This document shows, one piece after another, positions 25,071 to 36,074 of a stretch of 64,000 bases of DNA. The notes under the pieces were generated by a model. That model made no database searches. It was given only the letters and a program-made list of their open reading frames with translations, and was not told the DNA's origin. The position numbers were made by a program, and so were the translations under genes. Position 1 is the stretch's first letter, and each line of letters opens with the position of its first letter. Where the stretch lies: contig OW799234.1 in NCBI GenBank assembly GCA_941918925.1, positions 137,005,305 to 137,069,304 on the forward strand, written 5' to 3'. Origin of the DNA: Phyto melanocephala (taxonomy: Eukaryota > Arthropoda > Insecta > Diptera > Rhinophoridae).

Positions 25071-25539
25071 TTGCATTTTTGGAAATTTTGTGCTGGGTTG
25101 ATGTAGCTCAAGTGTTGAACGCGCTTTATAACTAGTTAGGTTTTGACCAAATTCAATTATTTTTGTTTAAGTTGTGGCAAAATTCACGACCCACTCTTAC
25201 AAATATACTTACAAAAATAAGCTTTAAACTAGTTTCCAATAGAAACTAAAAATTTTAATAACATTTATGTAATGTAAGAAATAGTGGCAACTTATCACAC
25301 AATTTTGAAGAAAATTTTGGTGGATATATAGATACGTATATAGATATGTACAATATTTACAAAAAGAAAACTTATTCTATGTATATGTAGATGCATACAT
25401 ATTCGGAATTCATTGAAGTGGATAGTAATTTTACTAGTTTTGTCTGACTTTCAGTAATGGTACTTTCTCTTATGTTTTAGTCCTTTTTTGTTTTTTTTTT
25501 GTTTTATTAATTTTCCGTTTTTGTCTTTTATTTTCAAAT

Positions 25540-26895
25540 TTATGATGCGCAAAATGTTTTAAAATTGAAAAAGAAAATTGCTTTGCATATGAATAAATAC
25601 AAATACATACTATTTATTTACATACATACATAGATATGAATAAATGCTTCTGCTACACATTTTGGTGTTTAGTAGGCACTGTTGTTTTGTACACCAAAAA
25701 CACATAAATTGTGGGCTTTTGCTGCCGTTCTTGCGTAGTAAATGTGTACATACGTATGTACATATGTATATGTATTTGTACATTCTCTTTAGCTTGATTA
25801 TTAAACGAGGCCTTAAAAATATAAAATATTGTCGTACATAAATAATGTTTGAATGTATTAAAATTTATGGTTTAATGTTTTTTAAAGTGTTCATTGAATG
25901 AAAATATCGATTGTCTATATATTTATATGGCTTGATGTGGTAAAAGTTACACAAAATGTTATATACGCACGAATTCTTGCCAAAATATATCAAGAAATTA
26001 TTGTATATATTTTTCTTATATAAATCGTTTATAAGTATAAATGACTCTGAAATAATGTTTTTAGCCTCTTTTAAAAATATGTAACATAATTATGTATTTG
26101 CAAATATGTAAAGATATTAATATTTGCACGTATTTACATGTGGATATGCATACATATTCATTATATATATTAGGTCAATTATTACAACTTGCCTATACAG
26201 TTAATGTTAGTCAAATATATATAACTTTGGCTAACGTGAGCAATAAAGTGTCCTTAATTTTTTCTTCTGAATATTATAAGTTCTTGTAAAATTAACTTTT
26301 ATTTAATTCCAAAGCATAAAAAGAACACTTATGTATAACAAATTAAATAAATTTTTGAAAATACGTAGCGGCAACAATTTACATTTAACATTATTATTGT
26401 TTTTTATTTACAGCAGTGTTTCTTTTTGTAACGTTTAAAAAAAAAATAAATAAAAGTTTTATTTTGACAGTCCGATAACATTAATTTTTTGCAATTGGCA
26501 ATGGTGGATTTAGACCATATTTAAAGGACAAAAAATTTAAAGGTAACAAAATTTAAGACAAATCAAATCCGAAAATTAATTTAGCTAGGTTTTGCTTTAA
26601 GTAAATACAAAGTTTTTATTAAATTATATTTTAATTCAATTGTCAAATTTACTTTTAAATGAGTACGTCGACTTAGAGGCTTATCGAACCTGATCACAGA
26701 TTTAATAAAGAAAATTAAAAAAATATTACTAAAACAATATGTAATCATTTATCTACTGCTAGTAAAATCGCTAGATTTGACAGGAAAACTGCTAAATTCT
26801 CATCACTGATCAAAAGAATAACAAAATATTCAGGTTATTTCCCTTTTCAATATGAAAAATAATACAAAAATGTAAGTGCGTTATTTGTTTTGTAC
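25540..26895. other. AT-rich intergenic stretch
   Basis: It contains many ACATACATACATA and ATATGTATG short repeats, and open frames of up to ~65 codons without recognisable products. I see no supported gene. Confidence 0.55.
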
Positions 26896-27895
26896 TAGCT
26901 AAACAGGTGCGCTTCGCTAACCCCACCAGAAAGTTTTTATTGCTCGTTATATTGTTTTATACATATGATTGTAATTTTCGTTTTAATAATTTAAAGCGAT
27001 TTTTAATGCAGTTTATTTAATATTTTATTTTAGTTTTTCAAAATTTTTAAAACTCTTCTACATTACGTAGACAATGAAAAAATAAAAAGGAAATACACTG
27101 CCATATCCATAAAAAATATGTTTTAAATAAGGTCGTAATGTTTTAATCTTTTTCTTGTTTTTGTTTATTTTTAAGAATTTTTTTAACGTTGTTTTTTTAT
27201 TAAAGATATTTTTTTAGAATTTTTTTTGTAGTTTGAATTTATTTGTTTTTCTAAAATGCGGTTAACTGCTCTGTGACTCATATTATAACCAGAAATAGAG
27301 GTGTTTAAGGTGAAAACTAAGCAATATTTTTTTTTTGTAATATAAATAGGATTATATAGCGAAAAGGATGAACATATGTATGTATATAGTAGTGTGTATG
27401 TTTCTACAATATATTTTTCAAGGCTATTTTACATTTTATCCATTAACATTAAAGCTATTTACCCAAATTAAAACATTTTTGCTTGTGAGATATATAATAT
27501 GAGAAAAAGTATTTCTTTCATGGGGGTATAACACTACCTCTGCTGCGATAGTAACTATTTTTGGTTGTAATAAGGAAATTTTTGTCAAAATTGCTCATAT
27601 AAAGTTCAAAGTAAATTTCGTTTATAGTTATAAGATCAAATGTATTTTTTTCGTATGGTGGAAACCATGCCCCCTGCTCCGATCCTAACCATTTTTTTCT
27701 CGAATAAGGAAATGTTTATCAAAGTAACTCGTACAAAGTTTGAAGGAAATAGCCATAAAATAGTTATAAAATGTATTCAATTTGTATCGGAGGTACCAAG
27801 CCCACTTAAAAAATAATTGATTCATTTTGAAGAAAACTTAATATACAAACACACATTTTCTATTTATTATATTAGTATAGATATGTGTGACTTTT
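26896..27895 (+). repeat. interspersed element of the ACTAGC...TATAGAT type
   Basis: It starts ACTAGCTAAACAGGTGCGCT then TCGCTAACCCC and ends TATTATATTAGTATAGAT. Start and end match the general plan of the elements at 10792 and 51064, but the body differs and has no 120-bp units. It is non-coding and very AT-rich. Confidence 0.55.
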
Positions 27896-28249
27896 TCTAA
27901 TTCTGATTGAAGTTCTGTTTACTTATACAAGTCTCAGCACATTTTTGTGTTTTTCAATTCTAATATTGTTTTTTCTAAATATATGTAAGTGCCTTTAAAA
28001 AACTCGTTTAAAAAATAAAAGTAGAAAAAAATACAAAAATAGATCATTAACTAAAAAAAACCTAAAAAATTTATACTTTTCGTTAAAATCCTTTATTATT
28101 GAACAAAAGCCATTACGTTTATCTGCAATTAGTATTTCGTAATACAATTATTTGTGATACCATAAGAATAAACGACACGCCGCATAATAACGTTAAAAAT
28201 TTCAAAAGTACTAAAAACGTTTTCAATGATAAAACTTTTTTCAATGTAC

Positions 28250-28805
28250 TTTAAAAAACGAAGAGATTCATCGCCGTAAGTGGTTGATTTATTTAGAAAC
28301 AAATGAGTCTGCGCGCGTTAAAGCTCACGAAAATTTAGATTATATAAAACTAATGTTTATCATCTAAAAGCTGAAGCAGCAGTTCAAGACCGTGTTGATC
28401 AATTTTCCATAAAACAACTCGACGAAAGCATTTCATTTTGGAGAAAAATTTTATATAGGTAATAATTGCAATTGTTAAATTACTCGAAATTAGAGGACTG
28501 CCATTTAAAACAAATCGGTGACCTCCAAAATGGTAATTTCTGAAGAACAGTAAAGCTTCTTGCCGCGTCTATTTTATTTTTATCTGAAAAACGTCATTCT
28601 TATTTTTAAAAAATCTACAAAGAAATTTTAATCTGAATTCGAGATAAAGTGCTACCAAGCATTTCTACTGAATTACAATTTGCTAAATATTTTGCTATCA
28701 TTGTTGATTCCACACCTGATATTACACATGTCGGTCAGCTTGCTATAATAATATGATTTGAACGTAAAAAATATGAAACCGATGAAAGACTAAGAATTCT
28801 TACCA
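28250..28805 (+). pseudogene. hAT-like transposase relic (DUF4371/ZMYM-like class)
   Basis: Broken + strand frames read HRRKWLIYLET, ESARVKAHEN, AAVQDRVDQFSIKQLDES, EIRGLPFK, GDLQNGNF, KLLAASILFLSEKRHSYF, IIVDSTPDITHV and RKKYETDERLRI. The run VDSTPDITH followed by a QLA(I) stretch is typical of the catalytic-Asp region of hAT transposases of the class often annotated as zinc-finger MYM-type proteins. Stops and frameshifts (for example TAATAATATG near 28747) make it dead. No TIRs were identified. Confidence 0.7.
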
Positions 28806-29120
28806 AATACTAGTTAAAAAGCAAAAGATCTTGGTGCAGCAAACAAATTTAAGACTCAAAAGCCTCTCAAACTCACTCACCTAAGATTTTTAGAATATGA
28901 ATGAAAAAAAGTAATAATAAAAAAAGGTGAAATGGTAACAAAAACATGAAAAAAGCTTTAGTTGTGGTAAATTTCGTTCTCACTCACTATGACAGTAAAT
29001 ATGAATAAAAATGCTATGTTTGATTTAAGTTTTCTATTTCATTATGATATTCACATCCAACACTAAAACATTCCGATCAAAGAGTGCTGATGATGAAACC
29101 GTAGTTCATTTTTACTTATC

Positions 29121-29174
29121 TACAAGTTTTTATTATAAAGATAAAATTATATACATATAATAAAAACTTGTATC
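29121..29174. repeat. 16-bp perfect stem, ~21-base loop
   Basis: TACAAGTTTTTATTAT and its exact inverse ATAATAAAAACTTGTA enclose an AT-rich loop. It sits between ATCAAAGAGTGCTGATGATG (29078) and ATCTTGATGATGCTACAAAG, texts shared with the elements at 39720, 47460 and 13810. It is probably the core of a repeat-family hairpin. Confidence 0.7.
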
Positions 29175-30085
29175 TTGATGATGCTACAAAGTACAAAGTA
29201 GCAAAATATTGATTAAATAATATAAAATTTAACAAAAAATTTTTATTATTGAATAGACCTAAAGCTTAAAAAAACTATTAAATATCATTAAAAAAAACGT
29301 CAAAGAAACTAAACATTATAATTAAAGAAATGCTTGAATTTTTCTTGTTACAAACAAAATTGTTTTAACTAAAACTGCGCTTAAAATTGTCGTATATGTA
29401 TGTAGATATATCAACAACTAAATTCGTTACTCCGATTTTACTGATATTATTTTCTATGTAGTTTACTTACCGAATTTAAACTTCTTCGCTACTGTTCTTA
29501 TTAAAAAGATTTTTTTATTATTAAAAGATTTGTTTAATTTCGATTTTAATAATATTTAATTTTTTTCTTTCAATTAATTTAAGAAATATGTTTAATATAT
29601 TTTTTATGATTTTGTTTTTATAATATATACATATACATTATTGAATCAACATATGTATTTAGTTCTTAATATAATTACGTTACACGCTTAAAATCTACTT
29701 ACTATTAGCTTTTTTCGTTAAAGTATTTTAATAATAAAATTGTAAACTAGTTTCAAATATTTTTTATTAATATTGCAAATTTTCATTTGCATTTTACATT
29801 TGTCCTAAAGATATTGAGGAAATAAATTTGGCTAAAAATCACTTGAAGAATTAAATAAAAAGATTATTTTTTTTCGCTTATTGTTTTTACATATTTTAAA
29901 TCTAATACTCATAGCACATCTGGGCTAAAAACTTAAACTTATATTGTAGTTGAATTTAAAATTTTATATTTTCAAGATATGATGATGCTGTTTAAAGACT
30001 GTATTTCTAAATCAGTTTGTTTAAAGCAAAGTCTGTTATGAAATGTAATAATTTACTTATTTGCTATTTGGCGATCACTTAAAGA

Positions 30086-30928
30086 AACAAGTAAGAGTGC
30101 TATATTCGGCGATGCCGAATTTGATAATACCCTTCGCCATCATGTACACAAGTATAATCCCACATCGTAGCTTAACCTAATTTTACTTTATTCTACTGGT
30201 CAAGCCCCTTTCATTTGATACCAATATTGAGGGGGTTCAAGAAGTTACATTTTAAAATATCAGATTTGGCTCATATATAAATTTATTCATTGCCACTACA
30301 AAATGGCGGACAACATGAATTTTAATTTTTTATAGTGCTTATATTGCGCTTGTCAAGTCCTTTCCGATGATACCAACATTGCCTCTCCTGGTTGTCTAGA
30401 AGCTGAAAAAATTTATTTTAGTTCGTAAACTTTCAGAATATGTATATATTTTTCAAAAATAATTTTTGCCTATAATTTTACCGATTAGAGCACGCTTTAT
30501 CCAAAATTTTTCACGAATATCTTTAGAGGTATAGTAAATTTACAAATAGTTGCAAATGTACCTATAAATTATTCTATGACTGAAAAATTTTAATTTTAGT
30601 GGTAAAAATATAGGAAAAAACAAAGACAGTCGTGTTTATTTGCTTATACCTCAGAAAGTTATAGGGCGATTGTGCTGAATTTCAATAGCGATTCATTCCC
30701 GGATATTTCCAAAAGATTGATACCATACACAGGTCTGAGAAACATATGGTTACTTTTAAAAGTTGATTTCAACCAACACACGGACAGACGGACATGGCTT
30801 AATCGATTCCTCTATTCATAAACTTTCAGAAAATATACACTTTATTGGGTCGGAAACGAAAATTGTAAAAATTACAAACGGAATGACAAAACTATATATA
30901 CCCGTGTGCACCACAGGTGAAGGGTATA
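30086..30928 (-). mobile_element. mini-me-like repeat, second subtype, reverse orientation
   Basis: It starts AACAAGTAAGAGTGCTATAT with TTCGGCGATGCCGAATTTGA. It has CACACGGACAGACGGACATG (GTCY tract, reversed) near 30778 and CTTTATTGGGTCGGAAACGA, and ends CCACAGGTGAAGGGTATA. The interior has GATACCAATATTGAGGGGGT and differs from the 16405 subtype. Confidence 0.8.
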
Positions 30929-32061
30929 AGGGGTAATTTTCGTAGAGGTTTATACGGAATTAATATTACTCATATGCTTACAGGAATTTTCGTCAAGTTT
31001 AATACATATGCACATAAAAATTAAAATAAAAAACGTTTTCTCTAAAATAGGTTTTAGCGTTGTTTAAGTTTTTTTTTATAATAAATCTATATTATAATAA
31101 ATTGTATAACCAAATACAAGGAGCTTTAGCGAAACAAAGTAATTTTAATAATAGTTTCAATTATTTACCGGTGAACCGACAAAAATACCAAAAATAAAAA
31201 AATATACATCGTCGTTCATATACCTATCCACATAACCATTCAAAGATATCTTTGTAGCTTCAATAATATACGATAGTAGAAATGCGTAAGTGTAATAGTG
31301 CAAAGTTACAAAATATATTTCTTTTTTTTTTGGCTCTCCTGAAAAAATATTATTATAAATAAGGTGAGCGTCAAAATGATAAGCTTTCTCATTTTGCTAA
31401 TTAACTAATTAAGTATTGATTGTTACCATAACCTAAAATACTTATTAATCAAATATTAGTCATAATTCATTCATTTATTTACCGTTGGATCTTTTTATAA
31501 ACGAAAATACCAAATATGTGTATTTTATAATGAATCAAACTGATACACAGAAAAAATTATTGCTTAAAATTTTTTAATTAAATGACTAATTGATTTATTT
31601 TAAAATTTTTATTATGTATATTTTTAGTTAATTTAAATAACTTTTTTTAAAAAAATTAAATTTTTTATAAAAACTTTTAAATTTCTGCCAGTTGAAAAAA
31701 AAATGTTTTGAAAAATAAAATTTTAAAAAAAATATTTTTTCTAGATTTTATTTTCAAGCATAAATTTAACAAAATTTTGAATAATCATGTAAAAAAAAGG
31801 GGGTGAATATTAAAATAATAGTGGCCAATCAGCAGAAAGTTCAAATAAAGTTCATATATAGCAAAAAAAAAAACGACTTTGTTCCTAATATAATAAAGAG
31901 GTTAACTTTATTGCAGATGTGACCTAAGTCAATATACCTTGCAGCCCAATACATTTTGTTGGATTCGAATCATAACAGGAAAGAAATTATTTGGCTTCCT
32001 TCCCTCGCTGATTGTGCCACCAGTTTATAACATGTTATATTGTATGTATTTTTAGATATAT
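30929..32061. other. AT-rich intergenic stretch
   Basis: No supported gene is seen. ACACAGAAAAAATTATTGCT near 31545 resembles text at 21957 and may be a repeat terminus. Confidence 0.5.
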
Positions 32062-32638
32062 CTGTGGTTTTCATGGGCAACCACGTCTGTCTTGAAATAA
32101 AATTTGTCAGGAGAGCCACAAAACTGTTTTATATAAAACAACGGGTTAGGTATTAAACTTTTTTAACCTTTTTTACCATTCATGCTAATAAAGATCTAAA
32201 GATTATCTTATAAAAATTTCAGTAAAGTATCATTCAAAAATTAGATCAAAATGAATACCAAAATAAACAAAATGGTACGAAGACTAAAAGTGAGTGCAAA
32301 TAAAGCAGCGTATGTCAACATAGGTTGTACACAAATTTTATTAAACTTCTAGTAAACTGAAAAATTATCGGAAAATAACTTCCAAATTTGTTCAGAAATA
32401 ACAACGTATGTGGTTGAGTGTTTTTCTAAAAACTGAACAGTGAACAACTGCTTTAGTTCTCAACGCTTTTGGAATATATAGAGAAGTGACAATGTTATGC
32501 CATTAAAGAAATCTGAATGGGTCCATCTTATTACAGAAATTTTTAAAACAATGTAAAGGGCGTTTAAAACCAAGCAATATAGCATTATAACTCAAAATCG
32601 TAAAAATGAACATACGTGGTTGCCCATAAAAACCACAG
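32062..32638. mobile_element. 577-bp MITE-like element
   Basis: The ends CTGTGGTTTTCATGGGCAAC (32062) and GTTGCCCATAAAAACCACAG (to 32638) are inverse with one mismatch, and the match runs ~5 further bases inward. The element is flanked on both sides by ATAT, a possible target duplication. The interior is non-coding. Confidence 0.75.
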
Positions 32639-32798
32639 ATATTTCACAATATTTTTCAATTAAAATGACTAATTTTCATTTAATTTGATTTTGATTGGAG
32701 CAAAGTCTAATAAGATTCTAATTAATAGTATTAATTTCGTAATTAAAATTATATCTTTTTTTTGTGTACAATAACACAGCTCAACAGCAAAAAAAGGG

Positions 32799-33634
32799 TT
32801 TGATAACCACTATATAGATTTGATGCATCATGAATATCTAAGTACAAAAATGGTTAAATTTTTAAATTCTATGGATAATTTTTTTTTTTTTTAATTTTTT
32901 TAAATTTTTTTTTTAAAATTCAAGATTTTTTTAGACGCTGCTCCACATAATCGATAATAACTCGAAAACGGTTAGTCCGATGTTCTTAAATAAACTTTGA
33001 AAAATGTAGATTTACATAGCCTTTAATCCGTTTATATATTGAATTTTAATCGGATGAGTAGTTTCGGAGTTATAGTAAAAAATTAAAGAAAAAAATCTAT
33101 TTTTTACGTCAAAATAGCAATTTTTTTTGTTTTCAAAAAATCATGAAAAATCGGAAACCTCAAAAATTCTGAGAATCATTAACATGTCAAAAAGGTAATT
33201 TGATGTATATAAACAAAAAAACTAAAATTTTGTGAAAATGAGCAAGATAACTTAATTGTGAATAAATTCGAAAGGAATCAACCGATTTTTATGATCGATA
33301 CATGATTTTTTGAAAACAAAAAAAATTGCTATTTTGACGTAAAGAATATATTTTTTTCTTTAATTTTTTATTATAACTCCGAAACTACTCATCCGATTAA
33401 AACGCAATATATAAACGGATTAAAGGCTATGTAAATCTGAATTTTTCAAAGTTTATTTTAAGAATATCGGACTAACCGTTTTCGAGTTATTATTGATTAT
33501 GTGGAGCAGCGACTAAAAAAATCTTGAATTTAAAAACAAAATTTAAAAAAAAACCTCTCCATAGAATTTAAAATTTGGACGATATTTGTACTACTGGAAC
33601 CACAATACATAAAAAATTGCATAGTGGTTTTAAA
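32799..33634. mobile_element. ~840-bp foldback element with ~340-bp imperfect inverted arms
   Basis: The left arm (32799-33147) and right arm (33301-33634) are inverse. Examples are AACCACTAT/ATAGTGGTT at the ends, ATTCTATGGA/TCCATAGAAT, GCTGCTCCACATAAT/ATTATGTGGAGCAGC, ACTCGAAAACGGTTAGTCCG and its inverse, and CGGATGAGTAGTTTCGGAGT and its inverse. The central spacer is ~150 bases. No coding sequence is seen. Confidence 0.85.
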
Positions 33635-34120
33635 AGAATATTAAATTTTTTAAATTTTGTTGCCTTGTGTAATAAATCTATAGTCATTAAAGGATTAATT
33701 TTGTTACTATTTGTTTTTTGTTAATATTATTTTGGGAGAAAATTAGAGTGGGAAAAGCTTTGTCCGAACTTGAAAAGGTTTAATATTTATCGACCAACAG
33801 TTGGAACTGCAAGATATTTCGCGAAAGTTTGTCTAGTACAAAATTATGTAAAAGGTCGTAAATTATTTGAAAGGTCGACTTTGAATTTTTTCGATATTGA
33901 TGGGGATAAGAAAAAAATATCCGAAACATATTTAGGACGCCATCTTGTATTTGAATTTTTGCAGAGTTAACTGTATTCTACTTGTCAAACCGTTTTGTTT
34001 GATACCAATATTATGAGCGTTAAATTTTTACACAATTTCCTTATCATTAATATTGTATGAACATATAAGTTTTATTGTTCTTTGTAATAATTTTATCCGC
34101 CTAAAAACATCCCATTGTAA

Positions 34121-34731
34121 AACAAGTAAGCCGAATCTTATATACCCTTCACAACGTGTAAAATTAACGTATGTATGTTAAAAAAAAAATAAAAAAAAAA
34201 TTAAAAAAAAAACTTAAAAAAATAATTAAAATATAAATAATAAATATAAAGCAAAAAAAAAAAAAAATAAAAAAAAAAAAAAAAAAAAAAAAATAAAAAA
34301 AATAAAAAAAATAAATTAAATAAAAAAATATAAAAAAATAAAAAAAATTTTTTTTGACATACATACAAGTTTGTATGTATGTATGTATGTTGTTGTTGTA
34401 ATGTTGTTTTTGTGAAAAAAAATCGAGGTGGTCGTGTGTTTTTGCTAGTATCTCAGTTGTTTATGAACCGATGTTTCTGATTTTCAATACCGATCAACTC
34501 CCGAATATTTCTGATATTTTAATACCTCACCCGGGTCCAAGCGATTTCGGGGGGCTTCAAAAAGTTGATTTCAACATACACACGGACAGACGGACAGACT
34601 GACAACGCTTAATCGACTCCCCTATTCATAAGCTTTCAGAAAATATATACTTTATGGGGTCGGAAATAAAAATTGTAGAAATTTCACACGAAATGACAAT
34701 ATATACCCTTTTTCACTGTGTGAAGGGTATA
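34121..34731 (-). mobile_element. mini-me-like repeat, reverse orientation, with A-rich core
   Basis: It begins AACAAGTAAGCCGAATCTTA. Then come an A-rich core (34180-34345), ACACGGACAGACGGACAGAC, CTTTATGGGGTCGGAAATAA, and the end CACTGTGTGAAGGGTATA. It is the reverse counterpart of the copy at 6526-7387. An older fragment of the family lies just before it (33940-34020). Confidence 0.82.
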
Positions 34732-36074
34732 ATTAAGTAATTTAAGTTAATTACACTGTGCTCACAGCACGTATTAACTTTTTACTAGCATGTACTGTGA
34801 TCGACCTATTAAACCGTAATCTAGTTGGAAATGTTAGTTTTGCTTTTTTCCTTATATACATACATACATAAAGCACTGTCTTTGAAAAATTTATTGCATC
34901 ACTCTAAGAATGATAAAAACAAGATTACGCATTCCAACTGCAAAAAATGTTTCGTTCTGCGCATTTACGTCACATCAGCATCGCACTTAGCAAAATCAAT
35001 ATATTAGCAATGAGAATTATATAAATTAAAAGAGAATAAAAGCATTAAGCTTATTTAAATGTATATTATTGAACATATTACGGCTTATATGGATATTGAC
35101 CGTTTAAAAGTTAATTTTACAAAAAAAAAAATAATAATTTATTTATTATTTTATGTTTTTAATTTTATTTATAAATATTGTTATTTATAAGTTATTTTTT
35201 TAGCATTTAATTTACTTTTTTTAAATTTTTTCTTGTAATATCTACCACTTGTTTGCTGATCTGACGTCACGCACGAGAGAGCTGAATTACAACAAACATT
35301 CGTAATGCATAATTTTGTTTTTACCTCTATTTTTCTTTGTTTGTTTTGTTGCATACATTTGGTTTGCTTATCATTCTTGGCATTAACATATTTTTTTATA
35401 TATTGTTTCATAAACATGTCTTGCGTAAGTGTTAGTAGCAACGCTTTTAACTTCGAAATCACCAAACCAATTTTAATAAGCTTAAAATTGTGCACATCTA
35501 CAGGAAATTTTCTATCAAATTGTATATACATATATATATATATATGTACATATATAATTAAATCGTTTCTATAATGAGAGTGTAACAAAAAATCGACTTC
35601 GCTATTAATATACAAGATGCTTTAAACATATTTGCGTAAATGTTTGACGGAATATGTTTTCTTTTTTCCATAGTATTTATATCAAAACGATTTTTTGTAT
35701 TGTTTAGATCATACAATTATGTAATTTCGAAATATTCCGTTTTAAGACTAATTTGGATGAATTGACTTTAAAGTTGTTTGCCCCTACAATAGCTAATAGT
35801 TATTACTTAATATTTGTATTCAACTACAATTAATATTTTTTAAGTTTGATTGTTATTTCCTCTTATGATTTTAAATATTTTTATTATTTATTATTCTTAT
35901 TTTTTTTTTTATTATGTGATTGTTTGAATGTAAGTGTATAATAATAAATCTGAATGAAATGTTAACTATAGTTAATGAATCTAATTAATTAAAATCTAAT
36001 AAATGTTCATTATTCTAATGCTTACTAACTTGCAAAGCTCTCTTTCTTTCTATTTACACTTGGGTCCCGTAATA
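34732..36074. other. AT-rich region; 3' part probably kekkon 3'UTR (reverse strand)
   Basis: It lies directly downstream of the kekkon stop on the reverse strand. A reverse-strand AATAAA (plus-strand TTTATT at 35887-35892) is one candidate poly(A) signal. Open frames here of up to 144 codons on the reverse strand are Lys/Ile/Tyr-rich, include (TA)n-encoded Tyr-Ile runs and match no family I recognise. Confidence 0.45.

Larger units (their letters stand above)
23021..25539. repeat. segmental tandem duplication, copy B (~2.52 kb)
   Basis: Direct repeat of 20480-23011, offset 2541 at the start and 2528 at the end. The 13-base difference is explained by shorter (ATT)n and (AT)n tracts. The near identity points to a recent duplication or an assembly artefact. 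Between the copies is a ~9-base joint (AATAAAATT). Confidence 0.92.

Noticed and set aside
33770..33970. 66-codon frame starting MKRFNIYRPTVG
   Set aside because: Its end (LGRHLVFEFLQS) comes from decayed mini-me text also seen near 47100, and there is no domain.
35181..35615. 144-codon reverse-strand frame downstream of kekkon
   Set aside because: It is Lys/Ile/Tyr-rich, with part coded by (TA)n, and has no family match by eye. It is more likely 3'UTR or chance.
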